This document shows positions 8,396 to 18,097 of a DNA stretch of 64,000 nucleotides, in pieces; position 1 is the stretch's first letter, and every line of letters starts with the position of its first letter. The stretch is from positions 1-64,000 of the forward strand of contig NZ_VLLE01000005.1 in assembly GCF_007830055.1 (NCBI RefSeq), read 5' to 3'. The stretch comes from Lacibacter cauensis (GTDB lineage: Bacteria; Bacteroidota; Bacteroidia; Chitinophagales; Chitinophagaceae). The notes under the pieces are model-generated. The model had not been told where the DNA came from. It was given only the letters and a program-made list of their open reading frames with translations, and did not search any database. The position numbers were made by a program, and so were the translations under genes.

Positions 8396-9449
8396 AAAAA
8401 AAGACATAGCCCCCATTTTAAAAATTCAGCATCCCATATTGCAGGGCCCCTTTGGTGGAGGTTTGTCCTCTTCCAGACTTGTAGCTGCCGTTTCCAATGC
8501 AGGAGGTTTGGGAGGATACGGAGCATATCAATTGGAACCACTGCAAATTACAGAAGTGATCAAGGAAATAAGAGAACTCACAAATAAACCATTCAATATT
8601 AATTTATGGGTCAATGATGCAGATGCAAATGCGAGTGACTTGAATGATGTTGAGTTTGAAAATGTTGCTGCGGTATTCAAGCCTTATTTTGAGGAATTGA
8701 ATATTCCCCTTCCTCGGAAGCCACAGAATGTTACCAGCAAATTTGAAAAACAAGTTGAAGTACTGTTGTCACAGCAACCTGCTGTTTTCAGTTTTGTTTT
8801 TGGAATTCCATCAAGGGATATTCTGATCGAATGCAGCAAACGCCAAATCGCAACCATTGGTGCCGCAACAACACTTGATGAAGCTTTGGCTTTGGAGGAT
8901 GCAGGTGTTGATCTGATTGTAGCTTCAGGTTTTGAAGCCGGAGGCCATCGCCCCTCATTTATACAAACACCGGAACTGTCGTTGCATGGAACATTCACCC
9001 TGGTGCATCAGTTGTCTTCAAAAGTGAAAGTGCCCTTGATCGCAGCGGGTGGAATAGTTGATGCTAAAAGTATCGAGGCTGCATTTAAACTGGGTGCATC
9101 CGGTGTTCAGATCGGTACTGCATTTTTAGCCTGTCAGGAATCAGGAGCATCTAACGAATACAGGGAGGTGCTTTTTTCAGATCGTGCAAAATATACGTCA
9201 CTTACAAATGTATTTACCGGAAGACTTGCAAGAGGTATCAGTGGTCGTGTCGGAAATGACTTGCGTTCGGTTGCGGAAGTACTTCCATTTCCTTTGCAAT
9301 CAGTTTTTCTATCTCCTTTGCGAAAAGCCGCAATTGAACAGGGGCGAACCGAGCTGTTGACATTTTGGGCAGGGCAGAATGCAATGTCTTTGAAACATAA
9401 AACGGTTAAAGATTTTTTTGATTCTATTATTCCTGTTCTTAAATCGTAA
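8385..9449 (+). CDS. Nitronate monooxygenase (2-nitropropane dioxygenase family)
   Basis: 354 residues, a TIM-barrel flavoprotein. The N-terminus has the family signature HPILQGPFGGG followed by LVAAVSNAGGLGGYGA. The FMN region and active His lie in VASGFEAGGHRPSF, and the phosphate-binding part in LIAAGGIVDAKSIEAAFKLG plus GVQIGTAFLAC. The enzymes oxidise propionate 3-nitronate and other alkyl nitronates with FMN and oxygen; some relatives are reductases, so substrate identity is open. It is translationally coupled to the upstream cupin gene. The protein is cytoplasmic while the cupin is exported, so the link between them is functional guesswork. Confidence 0.9.
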   Translation: MMTRKKDIAPILKIQHPILQGPFGGGLSSSRLVAAVSNAGGLGGYGAYQLEPLQITEVIKEIRELTNKPFNINLWVNDADANASDLNDVEFENVAAVFKPYFEELNIPLPRKPQNVTSKFEKQVEVLLSQQPAVFSFVFGIPSRDILIECSKRQIATIGAATTLDEALALEDAGVDLIVASGFEAGGHRPSFIQTPELSLHGTFTLVHQLSSKVKVPLIAAGGIVDAKSIEAAFKLGASGVQIGTAFLACQESGASNEYREVLFSDRAKYTSLTNVFTGRLARGISGRVGNDLRSVAEVLPFPLQSVFLSPLRKAAIEQGRTELLTFWAGQNAMSLKHKTVKDFFDSIIPVLKS

Positions 9450-9915
9450 TTGTGAATTACTAAAAGATGACTTCTATTGATGTTAGGGTTTGTATTGTTT
9501 GTGTAGGCGGTTTTGTCAGCAACAGAAGAGGTTTGATGATTGTGAATAGTTGTACCTGTAATAGTTCGATAATAAATTAAGACATCAGTAGGTTGCTAAC
9601 ACAAAATTGTTTTTTGGAGAAATCAGCGCAGTGAAAGAACAAGCTTGAACATAATTAAGTATGTTTTTTTTAATCCATCTGAGAAATGTCATTTAAATGT
9701 TTAAGGCATAGGGTAAGAGGTAAACAAACTAATGGCTGATTTTTATTAACGTGTCAATCCGATGTGAGATATAGAAGGTGTTGATTAGATCAAGGTATTG
9801 TTGCTGTGAAACAATGTGAATACATTTTCAAGTGTGCGCATCCTGCCTTAGTTTATGAGCTTGTAAACTTCCAGGTAAGAGCCTTTTATGTACAGCTTTG
9901 TAAAAAAATAAAAAA
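9450..9915. other. Non-coding gap
   Basis: 466 nt without a recognisable gene. A short inverted repeat (GTAATT/AATTAC) just behind the monooxygenase stop is too weak to call a terminator. The promoter of the PaiB-like gene must lie in the right half; no clear boxes were found. Confidence 0.4.
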
Positions 9916-10527
9916 ATGTATATACCAAAACACTTCTCTGTTGAAGACAGTAATCAGATTCTGAGTTTTATCAAACAATATAGTTTTGCTTCAATCGTCT
10001 CTTTGCAGGATAAGGTGCCGGTAGCAGCTCATCTGCCTTTTGTTATTGAGGAACAAGATGGTCATTTGAAGCTGCTTTCACACTTTGCTAAGTTGAATAA
10101 ACAATGGGAAACTATCGAAAATCAGGTTTCTCTCGTAATATTTTCTGAGCCGCACGCTTATATATCTCCGGTTCATTACAACTCGGCTTTGAATGTTCCG
10201 ACGTGGAATTATGTTGCGATTCACGTGTACGGACAGGTTCAAATTATTCGGGAGCAGAATAAGGTAGAAGAGTTATTAATAAAAACTATTCAACAGTATG
10301 AGCAGGATTATCTCCGGCAATGGAAGAGTCTTCCTGATCAGTTCAAATTAAATATGCAGAAGGGAATAGTTGCTTTTGAAGTGCAGATTACACAGGTGCA
10401 GGCAAAATTTAAATTAAGCCAGAATCGAACTGAATCTGAAAGGAAATCTATTATCTCATTATTATCTGTCAGTGAAAAGTCAACAGAAAATGAAATCGGA
10501 ATATTGATGAAGAATAACTTTCTGTGA
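9916..10527 (+). CDS. FMN-binding PaiB-like protein
   Basis: 203 residues with the split-barrel FMN fold of the PaiB/negative transcriptional regulator family: MYIPKHFSVEDSNQILSFIKQY at the start, VPVAAHLPFVIEEQDGHLKLLSHFAKLNKQW in the flavin/phosphate region, and HAYISPVHYNSALNVPTWNYVAIHVYGQVQII (the PTWNY signature). PaiB proteins affect protease and sporulation genes in Bacillus, while in other phyla they are often plain flavin/heme-utilisation-like proteins. It is separated from the PLP decarboxylase by 239 nt, so co-transcription is uncertain. Confidence 0.88.
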   Translation: MYIPKHFSVEDSNQILSFIKQYSFASIVSLQDKVPVAAHLPFVIEEQDGHLKLLSHFAKLNKQWETIENQVSLVIFSEPHAYISPVHYNSALNVPTWNYVAIHVYGQVQIIREQNKVEELLIKTIQQYEQDYLRQWKSLPDQFKLNMQKGIVAFEVQITQVQAKFKLSQNRTESERKSIISLLSVSEKSTENEIGILMKNNFL

Positions 10528-10766
10528 TGCTTATTACACGGTTTCTGATGTTCGCAGATGAATAAAGGAGTAATAGCAGAACAGCTTTTAAGTCAAAGAC
10601 AAGTTCGTGATTTTTGATATCGGAAAGTGGAATTTTAATGGATTGAACATTTGGCTGATAAAGTTTATTCTTTACACTTTTAATATAAAAGAGGTGTGTT
10701 TTTTTAACAGATGCCATCCTGAGATTTGCGTAGATTTTTATATTGCCACAATAAAATATTTCAATA

Positions 10767-12173
10767 ATGCATCAGCAATTAGCAGACGATCTTGCAAACA
10801 TTGAATCGCTATTAGAGGTTGTTAAACTTCAGGGTCTGGACTACTTAGGACAACTCTCTCAACGGCCGACCATTGCTGCGACAGTCGAACAAACGCATAA
10901 CTTAAGTGATGAAGGGATAGGAACCCTGCGTGCACTCGAATTGTTTAACTCTCAATTTGAGCCCGTGATCATCAGTTCATCAGGCCCCAGATATTTGGGT
11001 TTTGTCACGGGAGGTTCAACTCCTGCTGCAATTGCAGGGGACTGGCTCGCTTCTATTTATGATCAAAATACACAAGCAACAAATGGACAGGGCGATAATT
11101 CCGCAATCATCGAAAAAGCTACGATCAATTTACTGTTAGAGCTCTTCGGACTTCCCAAAACGTTTCTCGGCGGGTTTGTAACGGGAGCAACAATGTCTAA
11201 TTTTACCTGTCTTGCAACTGCCAGGCAATGGGCCGGTAAATGTCAGGGAAGAAATATTTCACAAAGCGGAATTTCTCAAAATCTGCATGTGTTGTCAGCG
11301 AATGCACATTCCTCCATTCTGAAATCCATGTCGATGTTAGGGATTGGCAGTGCCAATATATTAAAAGTCGGTACTGAAGAAGGGAACAGGGAGAGTATTG
11401 ATTTGATGGATCTGGAAAATAAAGTCAAGCTGCTGAAAGAACAGCCGTTTATTCTGGTGTCAAGTGCAGGTACAGTCAATACCGTTGATTTTGATAATTT
11501 CAAAGCAATTGCTGCACTAAAAAGTAAGTACAGTTTTTGGTGGCATATCGATGCAGCGTTTGGAGCTTTTGCAACCTGTTCCCCTTACTACAGACATTTA
11601 CTCGATGGGTGGGAGAACGCTGACAGTATTACAATTGATTGTCACAAATGGCTGAACGTTCCTTATGAAAATGCTGTGTTTTTTATCAAAACATATCATC
11701 AGGATCTGCAGGTGGAAACCTTTCAGAACTCCAATGCACCTTATCTGGGTTCACTTACTGATCAATTCAGTTACTTGAATTTTCTGCCCGAGAATTCAAG
11801 ACGCTTAAAGGCATTGCCGGTTTGGTTTTCACTGATGGCATATGGAAAAAAAGGGTTTCGGGCTATTGTTGAAAATTCAGTCGATATGGCTCGTCGTTTA
11901 GGTGAATTTATTTTCCTTTCTGAGCAATTTGCATTGCTGGCACCCGTTCGTTTGAACAATGTCTGTTTTACTTTGAAAAATGACAAAAATCAGGAATTGG
12001 TTTCTGTATTTTTGGAACAATTGAACGGTACAGGAAAAGTCTTTATGACACCCACTTTTTATAATGGGAAAAAGGGTATCAGGGCGTCTTTTGTAAACTG
12101 GAGGACATCTGTACATGACCTTGAAATAATTACAACGACAATGATTTCAATAGCACGTTCTATTAACAATTGA
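10767..12173 (+). CDS. Group II PLP-dependent decarboxylase
   Basis: 468 residues of the aromatic-L-amino-acid/glutamate decarboxylase family (fold type I). Visible motifs are TGGSTPAAIAGDWLAS, QNTQATNGQGDNSAIIEKAT, the cofactor segment WHIDAAFGAFATCSP with the pyridine-binding Asp, and the Schiff-base Lys in TIDCHKWLNVPYENAVFF. The protein would decarboxylate an amino acid such as a tyrosine- or glutamate-like substrate, but the substrate cannot be read from the sequence and related proteins are sometimes annotated as aminotransferase-like. The start ATG at 10767 gives MHQQLADDLANIESLL, which fits the family. The DUF4304 gene follows after 49 nt. Confidence 0.88.
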   Translation: MHQQLADDLANIESLLEVVKLQGLDYLGQLSQRPTIAATVEQTHNLSDEGIGTLRALELFNSQFEPVIISSSGPRYLGFVTGGSTPAAIAGDWLASIYDQNTQATNGQGDNSAIIEKATINLLLELFGLPKTFLGGFVTGATMSNFTCLATARQWAGKCQGRNISQSGISQNLHVLSANAHSSILKSMSMLGIGSANILKVGTEEGNRESIDLMDLENKVKLLKEQPFILVSSAGTVNTVDFDNFKAIAALKSKYSFWWHIDAAFGAFATCSPYYRHLLDGWENADSITIDCHKWLNVPYENAVFFIKTYHQDLQVETFQNSNAPYLGSLTDQFSYLNFLPENSRRLKALPVWFSLMAYGKKGFRAIVENSVDMARRLGEFIFLSEQFALLAPVRLNNVCFTLKNDKNQELVSVFLEQLNGTGKVFMTPTFYNGKKGIRASFVNWRTSVHDLEIITTTMISIARSINN

Positions 12174-12222
12174 ACTTAATCAATATACCCAAGCCGGAAT
12201 ATTCAAACTAAGCAGATATTTT

Positions 12223-13194
12223 ATGAGTAAGCTATCAGATATTTTGAAATGCTGGAATCAAGTTGCAACAGCATTTCTTCAGTTGCATGGTTTTAAACAA
12301 TATGGCAAAGATGGTTTTGGCAGGATGACACATGATCATGTTTTTCAGTTTTTTATTTTTAATGTCCATCGGCATACCAATACATTTACACTGGATATCG
12401 GTATTCGGCCTATGTACTGTGAAAATCAAAATTACCTTATACTTCGGCCGGGTAACAGGTTGGGAAAATTGGCAAGCAAAAACGGATTGGATACCTGGTG
12501 GCCAAGTGATACTGATGAAGTAAGGGAAAGAAGTTTGACAGAAGTGCTCCGGCTTTTTCAGGAATATGTATTGCCTTTTTATGACAATACAAGGACTTCT
12601 GTAGATATTGTCAAGTCGTGTCAAAAAAATTTTTTTGGAAAGAATAAATTCGGCGATCGGGTAAGTTGGGGGTCGCCGGGCTATGAATGTTTTGATTTTG
12701 GATATATTTATCTGAGAGCAGGTGAATATGAAAAAGCTGCAAGGGAATTTGAAAGGTGCTCGAAATTTGTTTCCGCATCTAATTATGAAAGTGAGCGTCA
12801 GCGAAATGAAAAATATCTGAAACTGATACAGCTTTGTAAAACAGCGAAACTGGAAATAAATGCATACTTGCAAAACCAGATACAGAACAGTCTGTCGAAT
12901 TTAAAACTTGATAACTGGCTGTTTGCAGATATCTATAAATCAATTGCCCGTTATTTTCCTTCTCCAGTTGAACAGGCCGAAGTTGAAAAGCTTTTACAGT
13001 CAATCAATCGAGCTGATATTACAGTTGGAATAGATCAGTTAGCCAGAAGCATACTGGTTGTAGCAGATGGAAACCTGAATGAACTAAGGCGGCTGTTTGA
13101 TACTGGGTTTTTAGGTGATCCAAGAGATGTCATCATGATTGCTATGGGTAAAACAAGTAACAAAAAAGATTTCAGCGCACCATTTGATTATTAA
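12223..13194 (+). CDS. DUF4304-like protein with C-terminal repeat-like region
   Basis: 323 residues, cytoplasmic. Residues about 5-130 resemble DUF4304: LKCWNQVATAFLQLHGFKQ, then DHVFQFFIFNVHRHTNTFTLDIGIRPMY. This domain is common in proteins linked to toxin-immunity or uncharacterised clusters. The second half has a TPR-like helical pair (YIYLRAGEYEKAAREFERCSKF) and continues as helices. It lies 49 nt behind the PLP decarboxylase, so it may share its transcript. No function is known. Confidence 0.7.
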   Translation: MSKLSDILKCWNQVATAFLQLHGFKQYGKDGFGRMTHDHVFQFFIFNVHRHTNTFTLDIGIRPMYCENQNYLILRPGNRLGKLASKNGLDTWWPSDTDEVRERSLTEVLRLFQEYVLPFYDNTRTSVDIVKSCQKNFFGKNKFGDRVSWGSPGYECFDFGYIYLRAGEYEKAAREFERCSKFVSASNYESERQRNEKYLKLIQLCKTAKLEINAYLQNQIQNSLSNLKLDNWLFADIYKSIARYFPSPVEQAEVEKLLQSINRADITVGIDQLARSILVVADGNLNELRRLFDTGFLGDPRDVIMIAMGKTSNKKDFSAPFDY

Positions 13195-13237
13195 ACCTGT
13201 AACAGTTCCTTCGTTTAGATAGTTTATTTTCTTTAAA

Positions 13238-14017
13238 ATGATCAGATTCTGGATTGTTATGACGTTGTTCAATATCAATTATGCTACTTTGTACGCACAG
13301 GATTTTTTACCTAATGCCAAGGTTATGCAAAATAAAAAAGTCAAAACTGTAACACAGTTTGATTGTGATTCGACAGGTAATAATTGTTTTATCCTTAACC
13401 GAAAATACTACGACACACTTGGGCAACTGTATCTTTCAGAAGATTATGCACAAGGGGTGGTTTATTTAACCACAGCTTACAGCTATTTGAAAGATGGTAG
13501 AATCGATACTGTTTTTCAAACTACTCCCGGTGAGGAAAAAAGACCCGTAATAGTTTATACGTACGATACTGCCGGAAATAAAATTGAGCAACGACAATAT
13601 TCACAAGGTACAGAGCCAGTGTTAAGAACAATATATGCTTACAATGCAGCTAAACAATTACAAATTGAGGTCGTAAAAGAAGGAAATAAAACAAACAGCG
13701 AAAAGAAATATTATTACGATTCATCTGGTAATGTCATTAAAACGGTTGAGACGTATTATCCAGACGGAATGAAGGAAACCATTTTGCTTTTTTACGACGG
13801 CTTGAACAGACTTGCAAAAATTAAATACGGTAGCCGGGAAGAAGAATATTTTTATGACGAACATGCTAATCTTGTTAGAGTAGCTTATCTGGAATATGAT
13901 ACCAAAATAAAGCAAGTAAGTCTTCTGAGCTATTTTGGTCAATTGTTGATTTCATCTGTAACACTTCATGGTGACGACGTTCTTTTTTTTATTAAATACG
14001 AGTATCAGTTTTATTGA
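13238..14017 (+). CDS. Secreted YD-repeat-type protein
   Basis: 259 residues with a signal peptide (MIRFWIVMTLFNINYATLYAQ). The mature chain holds degenerate repeats of about 20-25 residues with a YxYD-G-type core (VYTYDTAGNKIEQRQY, IYAYNAAKQLQIEVVKEG, KYYYDSSGNVIKTVETYY, LFYDGLNRLAKIKYG). These resemble RHS/YD repeats but in a short protein without a toxin tip. The likely location is periplasm or cell surface. It follows the DUF4304 gene by 43 nt. A role in binding or structural wrapping is a guess. Confidence 0.7.
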   Translation: MIRFWIVMTLFNINYATLYAQDFLPNAKVMQNKKVKTVTQFDCDSTGNNCFILNRKYYDTLGQLYLSEDYAQGVVYLTTAYSYLKDGRIDTVFQTTPGEEKRPVIVYTYDTAGNKIEQRQYSQGTEPVLRTIYAYNAAKQLQIEVVKEGNKTNSEKKYYYDSSGNVIKTVETYYPDGMKETILLFYDGLNRLAKIKYGSREEEYFYDEHANLVRVAYLEYDTKIKQVSLLSYFGQLLISSVTLHGDDVLFFIKYEYQFY

Positions 14018-14365
14018 TAGATATCCATGCTTAAAGTGAATGCAATGATGTGTGTTCTGATGTAAGTGGTGGTTATCTAAAGTATACTTGTATGTAAGGC
14101 TTGGCTTGAGGTAGTTAGACAATAGGTTGAAATGTACTGACAAATGGTTTTATGTTCAATTTATTATGAAAGCTTATGGCCCCTTGATTGGAACAAAGTT
14201 ATTCAAGTGGATAGTGACATATAAAAAAACGTTTAACCTTTGATGTGTTCAACTTTGAGGCGGATTTGTGGAATAGATTAATAGAGGTTTGTATAAATTA
14301 TACAAGATAAATGCTTTTTTGTCCATTTTTATTGAGGCCGTTTTCATTCATTTTTGTCTAAAAAA
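14018..14365. other. Non-coding gap
   Basis: 348 nt of AT-rich DNA between the YD-repeat gene and the small lipoprotein gene. No gene, hairpin or operator of note was recognised. Confidence 0.4.
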
Positions 14366-14749
14366 ATGAGTTCTCTTTCTAGACTATTTTTGTGTAGTAT
14401 TATTTTGATTGCAGTTTCTTTTTCTTGTAAAAAAAGAAGTCAATCTTCATATCCTCTTCCGGTTTCGATTCAATACAGAATTATAGCTTCGAACGGAGTT
14501 TCCCAGGCAACAAGTATCATTTATACAAATGAAACTGGAGGCTTGACAAATCTTACCAATCAAAATTTACCTTTTTCCAAATCTTTAAGTACAACCGTAA
14601 CCAGAGGAGATGCCTTTACTTTACGTGGTGACGCATCTGGAGCCGGAAGTTTGAAACTTGAAATTCTTGTTAATAACAACGTGGTGAAAACTGCTACATA
14701 TACAGGAAGTTCAGTTATAACAGGGCAAATAACCTATCAGTTTCAATAG
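14366..14749 (+). CDS. Small lipoprotein, MmpS-like fold (paralogue of the gene at 31634)
   Basis: The ATG at 14366 is used instead of the upstream TTG because it opens directly into a lipoprotein signal (MSSLSRLFLCSIILIAVSFSC, then KKR). The 127-residue product has a beta-rich mature part: VSIQYRIIASNGVSQATSIIYTNETGG, LTNQNLPFSKS, LKLEILVNNNVVKTATYTGSS. The same pattern (YxI, ..T(D/N)ETG, LTN..LP(F/W).KS, late (E)L(K/V)KT) occurs in the minus-strand gene at 31634-32032, so the two are paralogues. The fold suggests MmpS-like accessory proteins of the outer membrane. The function is unknown. Confidence 0.7.
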   Translation: MSSLSRLFLCSIILIAVSFSCKKRSQSSYPLPVSIQYRIIASNGVSQATSIIYTNETGGLTNLTNQNLPFSKSLSTTVTRGDAFTLRGDASGAGSLKLEILVNNNVVKTATYTGSSVITGQITYQFQ

Positions 14750-14877
14750 CTGTTGAGTGAATGCTCACTTAGGCTTTTCAATTTCTCTGGTATTATTGAG
14801 GAAAGTGTATCTGCCAGTGTTACTTATATTCTGCACTGCCTGTTTGGCGAATAAGAATTATATACCTAAGAAAGAAA

Positions 14878-16845
14878 CTATTCAGCCAGAATGTTTTTTC
14901 TTTTCCCTGGCTCGGAATCAAGGATAATTTCTTTTAAATGATAGGATAAGGTTCTTATTGGAATATTCCTGTAATTGCTCAGAATAATAATTGTTAAATC
15001 ATCTTCCTTATAATAATGATAATTGGAAGTAAACCCGTTCATCGTTCCTCCATGCCGTATTAAGGTGCCCGGTGTTTGCAATAATGGACTGCGTTGATAC
15101 CCTTGTACCCGGAATCCGTATCCATAATAGCCCCAGTCCTTCGTGCCTCCATCAAACATTTTAGCCAGGCTTTCTGCATTCACTAATTTTCCACTTTGTA
15201 GCGCTCTGCTCCAATTATATAGTTCCATAGTAGTTGAATATATATCGCCGGAACCAAACGCATAGGAAACTACGTTTTGCACACGGCGAAACTGGTTGTT
15301 AATCATTCGGTAGCCAATGGCCCTGTTTGCCGGTATGTTCAGCAAGCGTTCCATTCCTGTATTCTTCATACCAACCGGAGTAAAAATTGTTTCCTGTAAA
15401 TAAGCCTGGTAGGTTTTGCCTGTTACCTTTTCAATAACCATTGCCAGCAGGCAATAGTTGATATTGGAATATTCATGTTTCTCACCAGGATTAAAATTCT
15501 TTTTGGATTTATTAATGATTTCCAGCAGCTCAAGCGGTGTAATATCCATGATTTCATATTCTGTTAAATTATCCATTGACGCAGCGAGACCCGATTGTTG
15601 CTTAAGTAAATGATGAACTGTAACATTTTTGGCAAGTTCAGGCTTAAGGTTAGGAATGTACTGTTGCAGGGGGGCATTTAAATCAACCATGCCTTTCTCT
15701 ACCAGTTGCATGATGGCCGTCGCAACAAAGGATTTAGTAAGTGAGCCAACAAGAAACTGCGTCGTAACGGCATTGGGCACTTTGTTTTCGACATCAAAAT
15801 AGCCATACGCTGCATGATGGATGATTGAATCTCCTTTTGCAATCAAAACAGTTCCGTGAAAATTAGCAGTGTCTTTAAATGATTGGATGTATTTTTCTGC
15901 TAGCGGATGCTTTATCTCTATTCCATCTTTCGGCTCATTCCCAGATGATTTAAATTTTTCCAGCTCAACCGAAAATAATACACTTGCAATTTTCCATTGA
16001 TTATTCACTTTTATAAGCCCCCAACTTTCTTTTCCCCAATTACCTTTTTTATTATTAACCAAAAAACTATAATCGAACGTAACAGATCCAATTGTGCCAT
16101 CCTCTGAAATAACAGGATTGGTAAATTTTTCCTGGTAAAGGCGGTCTCTCATCAGACCGGTGACCCATGTTTTGTAATTCCGAGATTCCACTAAAGGCTC
16201 ATTGAGTTTTGTTTTTTGCAACTCCTTCAATGTTTCAGGTTTCCAAACTGCAACCCAGCTAATGGGCACATCAACAAACAAAGAAAATAACGTACCGGTA
16301 TCTTTTTTTTCGATGGAGTTCATAAACAGGTGTAACAGATGTTCAATCTGCTGTTTATCGGTATTGGGGTTTGCCGTTAAATTATTTCGAAAGGTTTGGT
16401 CCATCATAGGGCCAAGTTTTGTGCCTCCCAGTAAATGCAGGTGTATATGAAACACGGACTGTCCGGCATTTTCATTTGTATTTAGTGCCAGCCTGTAACC
16501 TGTTTGGTCTATACCCTTTTTGCGGGCCATTTCTTTTGCCAACAGCATCATTTTGCCCAGCATATTCTGATTATCCGTCCCTGCTTCGTTCAAAGTCGTA
16601 ATTCTTTTTTTGGGAACAATTAAAAGATGCACAGGTGCCTGCTTACTTACAGGTTCAAAAACCATAAGCTCTTTATCCTCGTATTCCAGTACCACATCCT
16701 TTTTTTGATGGGCTGCAATTAATTCAAATGGAGATGTTGTCTTAAGCGCACTGTCTTTTTTCTTTTTATAATTTTCTGATTGCGCCATGCATTCATTACG
16801 AACAATAAAAGCGGCTACTAAAACAAAGAGGAATTTAAAACGCAT
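14878..16845 (-). CDS. Exported HIT + NTF2-like + serine beta-lactamase-family fusion protein
   Basis: About 655 residues; the start at 16845 gives a signal peptide (MRFKFLFVLVAAFIVRNECMAQ), while the frame extends upstream to 16902. Domain 1 (about 35-140) is a histidine-triad protein: VHLLIVPKKRITTLNEA and the triad HIHLHLLGG. Domain 2 (about 160-310) is an NTF2/SnoaL-like unit ending in WGLIKVNNQWKIASVLF. Domain 3 (about 320-655) is a class C beta-lactamase/esterase-like domain with SLTKSF (SxxK), YSNINY (YxN) and RHGG near the end. A HIT hydrolase exported and fused to a penicillin-recognising enzyme is unusual. It is divergent from a LytS-type kinase. The activity (esterase, peptidase or beta-lactamase) is undetermined. 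Confidence 0.82.
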   Translation of the reverse strand: MRFKFLFVLVAAFIVRNECMAQSENYKKKKDSALKTTSPFELIAAHQKKDVVLEYEDKELMVFEPVSKQAPVHLLIVPKKRITTLNEAGTDNQNMLGKMMLLAKEMARKKGIDQTGYRLALNTNENAGQSVFHIHLHLLGGTKLGPMMDQTFRNNLTANPNTDKQQIEHLLHLFMNSIEKKDTGTLFSLFVDVPISWVAVWKPETLKELQKTKLNEPLVESRNYKTWVTGLMRDRLYQEKFTNPVISEDGTIGSVTFDYSFLVNNKKGNWGKESWGLIKVNNQWKIASVLFSVELEKFKSSGNEPKDGIEIKHPLAEKYIQSFKDTANFHGTVLIAKGDSIIHHAAYGYFDVENKVPNAVTTQFLVGSLTKSFVATAIMQLVEKGMVDLNAPLQQYIPNLKPELAKNVTVHHLLKQQSGLAASMDNLTEYEIMDITPLELLEIINKSKKNFNPGEKHEYSNINYCLLAMVIEKVTGKTYQAYLQETIFTPVGMKNTGMERLLNIPANRAIGYRMINNQFRRVQNVVSYAFGSGDIYSTTMELYNWSRALQSGKLVNAESLAKMFDGGTKDWGYYGYGFRVQGYQRSPLLQTPGTLIRHGGTMNGFTSNYHYYKEDDLTIIILSNYRNIPIRTLSYHLKEIILDSEPGKRKNILAE

Positions 16846-16955
16846 ATCTTTTTTTTGCAAACCTTTAGTTTTTTCCAGGTGCATAAAAATTAAATCGATC
16901 AAAGCGATTTAAATACCTATAAACAGGAGGTTCACGTGTTCGTGTCCGAAAAAGA

Positions 16956-16985
16956 ACTGTTGGTGTTAAAACAATGCCGGTTCAT
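16956..16985 (+). promoter_or_regulatory. Possible LytTR-box pair
   Basis: Two GTT-centred 9-mers, ACTGTTGGT (16956-16964) and CCGGTTCAT (16977-16985), lie 21 nt apart in the divergent region ahead of the LytS/LytTR pair. LytTR regulators usually bind direct repeats with this spacing. The second box matches the consensus poorly, so this is tentative. Confidence 0.25.
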
Positions 16986-17038
16986 CTATTTCCAGCAATG
17001 CAGCTGTTTTTTTTATTTAATTTAGCTCAAAAGGATAC

Positions 17039-18097
17039 ATGCGTTTTTTAAGTAAAAGAAAGTGGTTGATACATCTGGTTTTTTGGATTGTCATGTACAT
17101 CCTTTACCTGGTACAGCCTCTTGTTTCGGGCGGGGAAGATGCAGGTGCGGTAACGGCCATTTCATATGCAGCTGCAGTAAAAACGCTTTTCCATTTACTG
17201 AGCGTTGCAGCCACCAGTTATTTTATATGCATCATTGTAATGCCACTTTTGCTTGAAAAAACGAAGCTATTAAATGGCTTTCTGCTATTGGTATCAGGAT
17301 TGTATGCAATTGCAGTTGTAAGCAGGGTGGGAGTGGTTTATCTTGTAGAACCTCTTGTTGGCTATAACAACAGCAAGGAAACCCTTTTGCAAATTGTAAG
17401 TCAACTCGGAATCCTTTTCCAATATTATATTATCGGCAATATCGCTGCCGCATTTCCATTTGTTGCTTTTTATTTGTTACTCGACAGACAATTGCTGATG
17501 CGCAAACAAGCCGAAGCCGAAAATGAGAAAAAGGAGGCAGAGCTTGCAGCGTTAAAAGCACAATTAAATCCGCATTTTTTGTTTAATACACTGAATAATA
17601 TCTATTCACTTGCTGTTCAAAATTCGCCGCAAACTTCTTATTGTATTGAAAAGTTAGCCCACATACTTGACTATCTGCTTTATCGCTGTAACGATAAATT
17701 AGTGCCAATGGAAAAAGAAATCGAGTTGCTTCAGAATTACCTGGACTTACAGAAAATAAGATTTGGCGACAGGTTGAATTTAAAAGCTGAATACAAAGCC
17801 GATCATTCCTATAAAATAGCACCATTGTTGTTATTGCCGATTGTTGAGAACATGTTTAAACATGGGGTAGAACAAAATGCCGGAAAAACAGATGTGAAGG
17901 TATCCTTGGAGTGTTTCAAAGATAGGCTTACGTTCAATACCGAAAATTTATATGATCCCGATGCAGCAGAAGCTCCGGGTATCGGTTTGCAAAATCTGAA
18001 ACGCCAGCTTGAATTACTGTACCCGGAAAAGAATAGTTTTACAATTACAAAAGCAAATCATTTTTTTAAAACAAATCTGCAATTAACCCTCTCTTGA
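17039..18097 (+). CDS. LytS/YehU-type sensor histidine kinase
   Basis: 352 residues. Four membrane segments occupy the first 150 residues (WLIHLVFWIVMYILYL, LFHLLSVAATSYFICIIVM, GFLLLVSGLYAIAVV, FQYYIIGNIAAAFPFVAFYLLL). A short coiled coil (AEAENEKKEAELAALKAQ) leads into the His_kinase domain with the phospho-acceptor motif LNPHFLFNTLNNIYSLA. The ATPase part includes LLLPIVENMFKHG (N box) and GIGLQNLKRQLELLYP. It is divergent from the HIT/beta-lactamase fusion (193-nt gap) and translationally coupled to the response regulator, whose TTG start overlaps its stop. The signal is unknown. Confidence 0.92.
   Translation: MRFLSKRKWLIHLVFWIVMYILYLVQPLVSGGEDAGAVTAISYAAAVKTLFHLLSVAATSYFICIIVMPLLLEKTKLLNGFLLLVSGLYAIAVVSRVGVVYLVEPLVGYNNSKETLLQIVSQLGILFQYYIIGNIAAAFPFVAFYLLLDRQLLMRKQAEAENEKKEAELAALKAQLNPHFLFNTLNNIYSLAVQNSPQTSYCIEKLAHILDYLLYRCNDKLVPMEKEIELLQNYLDLQKIRFGDRLNLKAEYKADHSYKIAPLLLLPIVENMFKHGVEQNAGKTDVKVSLECFKDRLTFNTENLYDPDAAEAPGIGLQNLKRQLELLYPEKNSFTITKANHFFKTNLQLTLS

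Noticed and set aside
12235-12873. 212-codon minus-strand ORF
   Set aside because: Antisense to the DUF4304-like gene; its sequence is Ile/Cys/Lys-rich without family resemblance.
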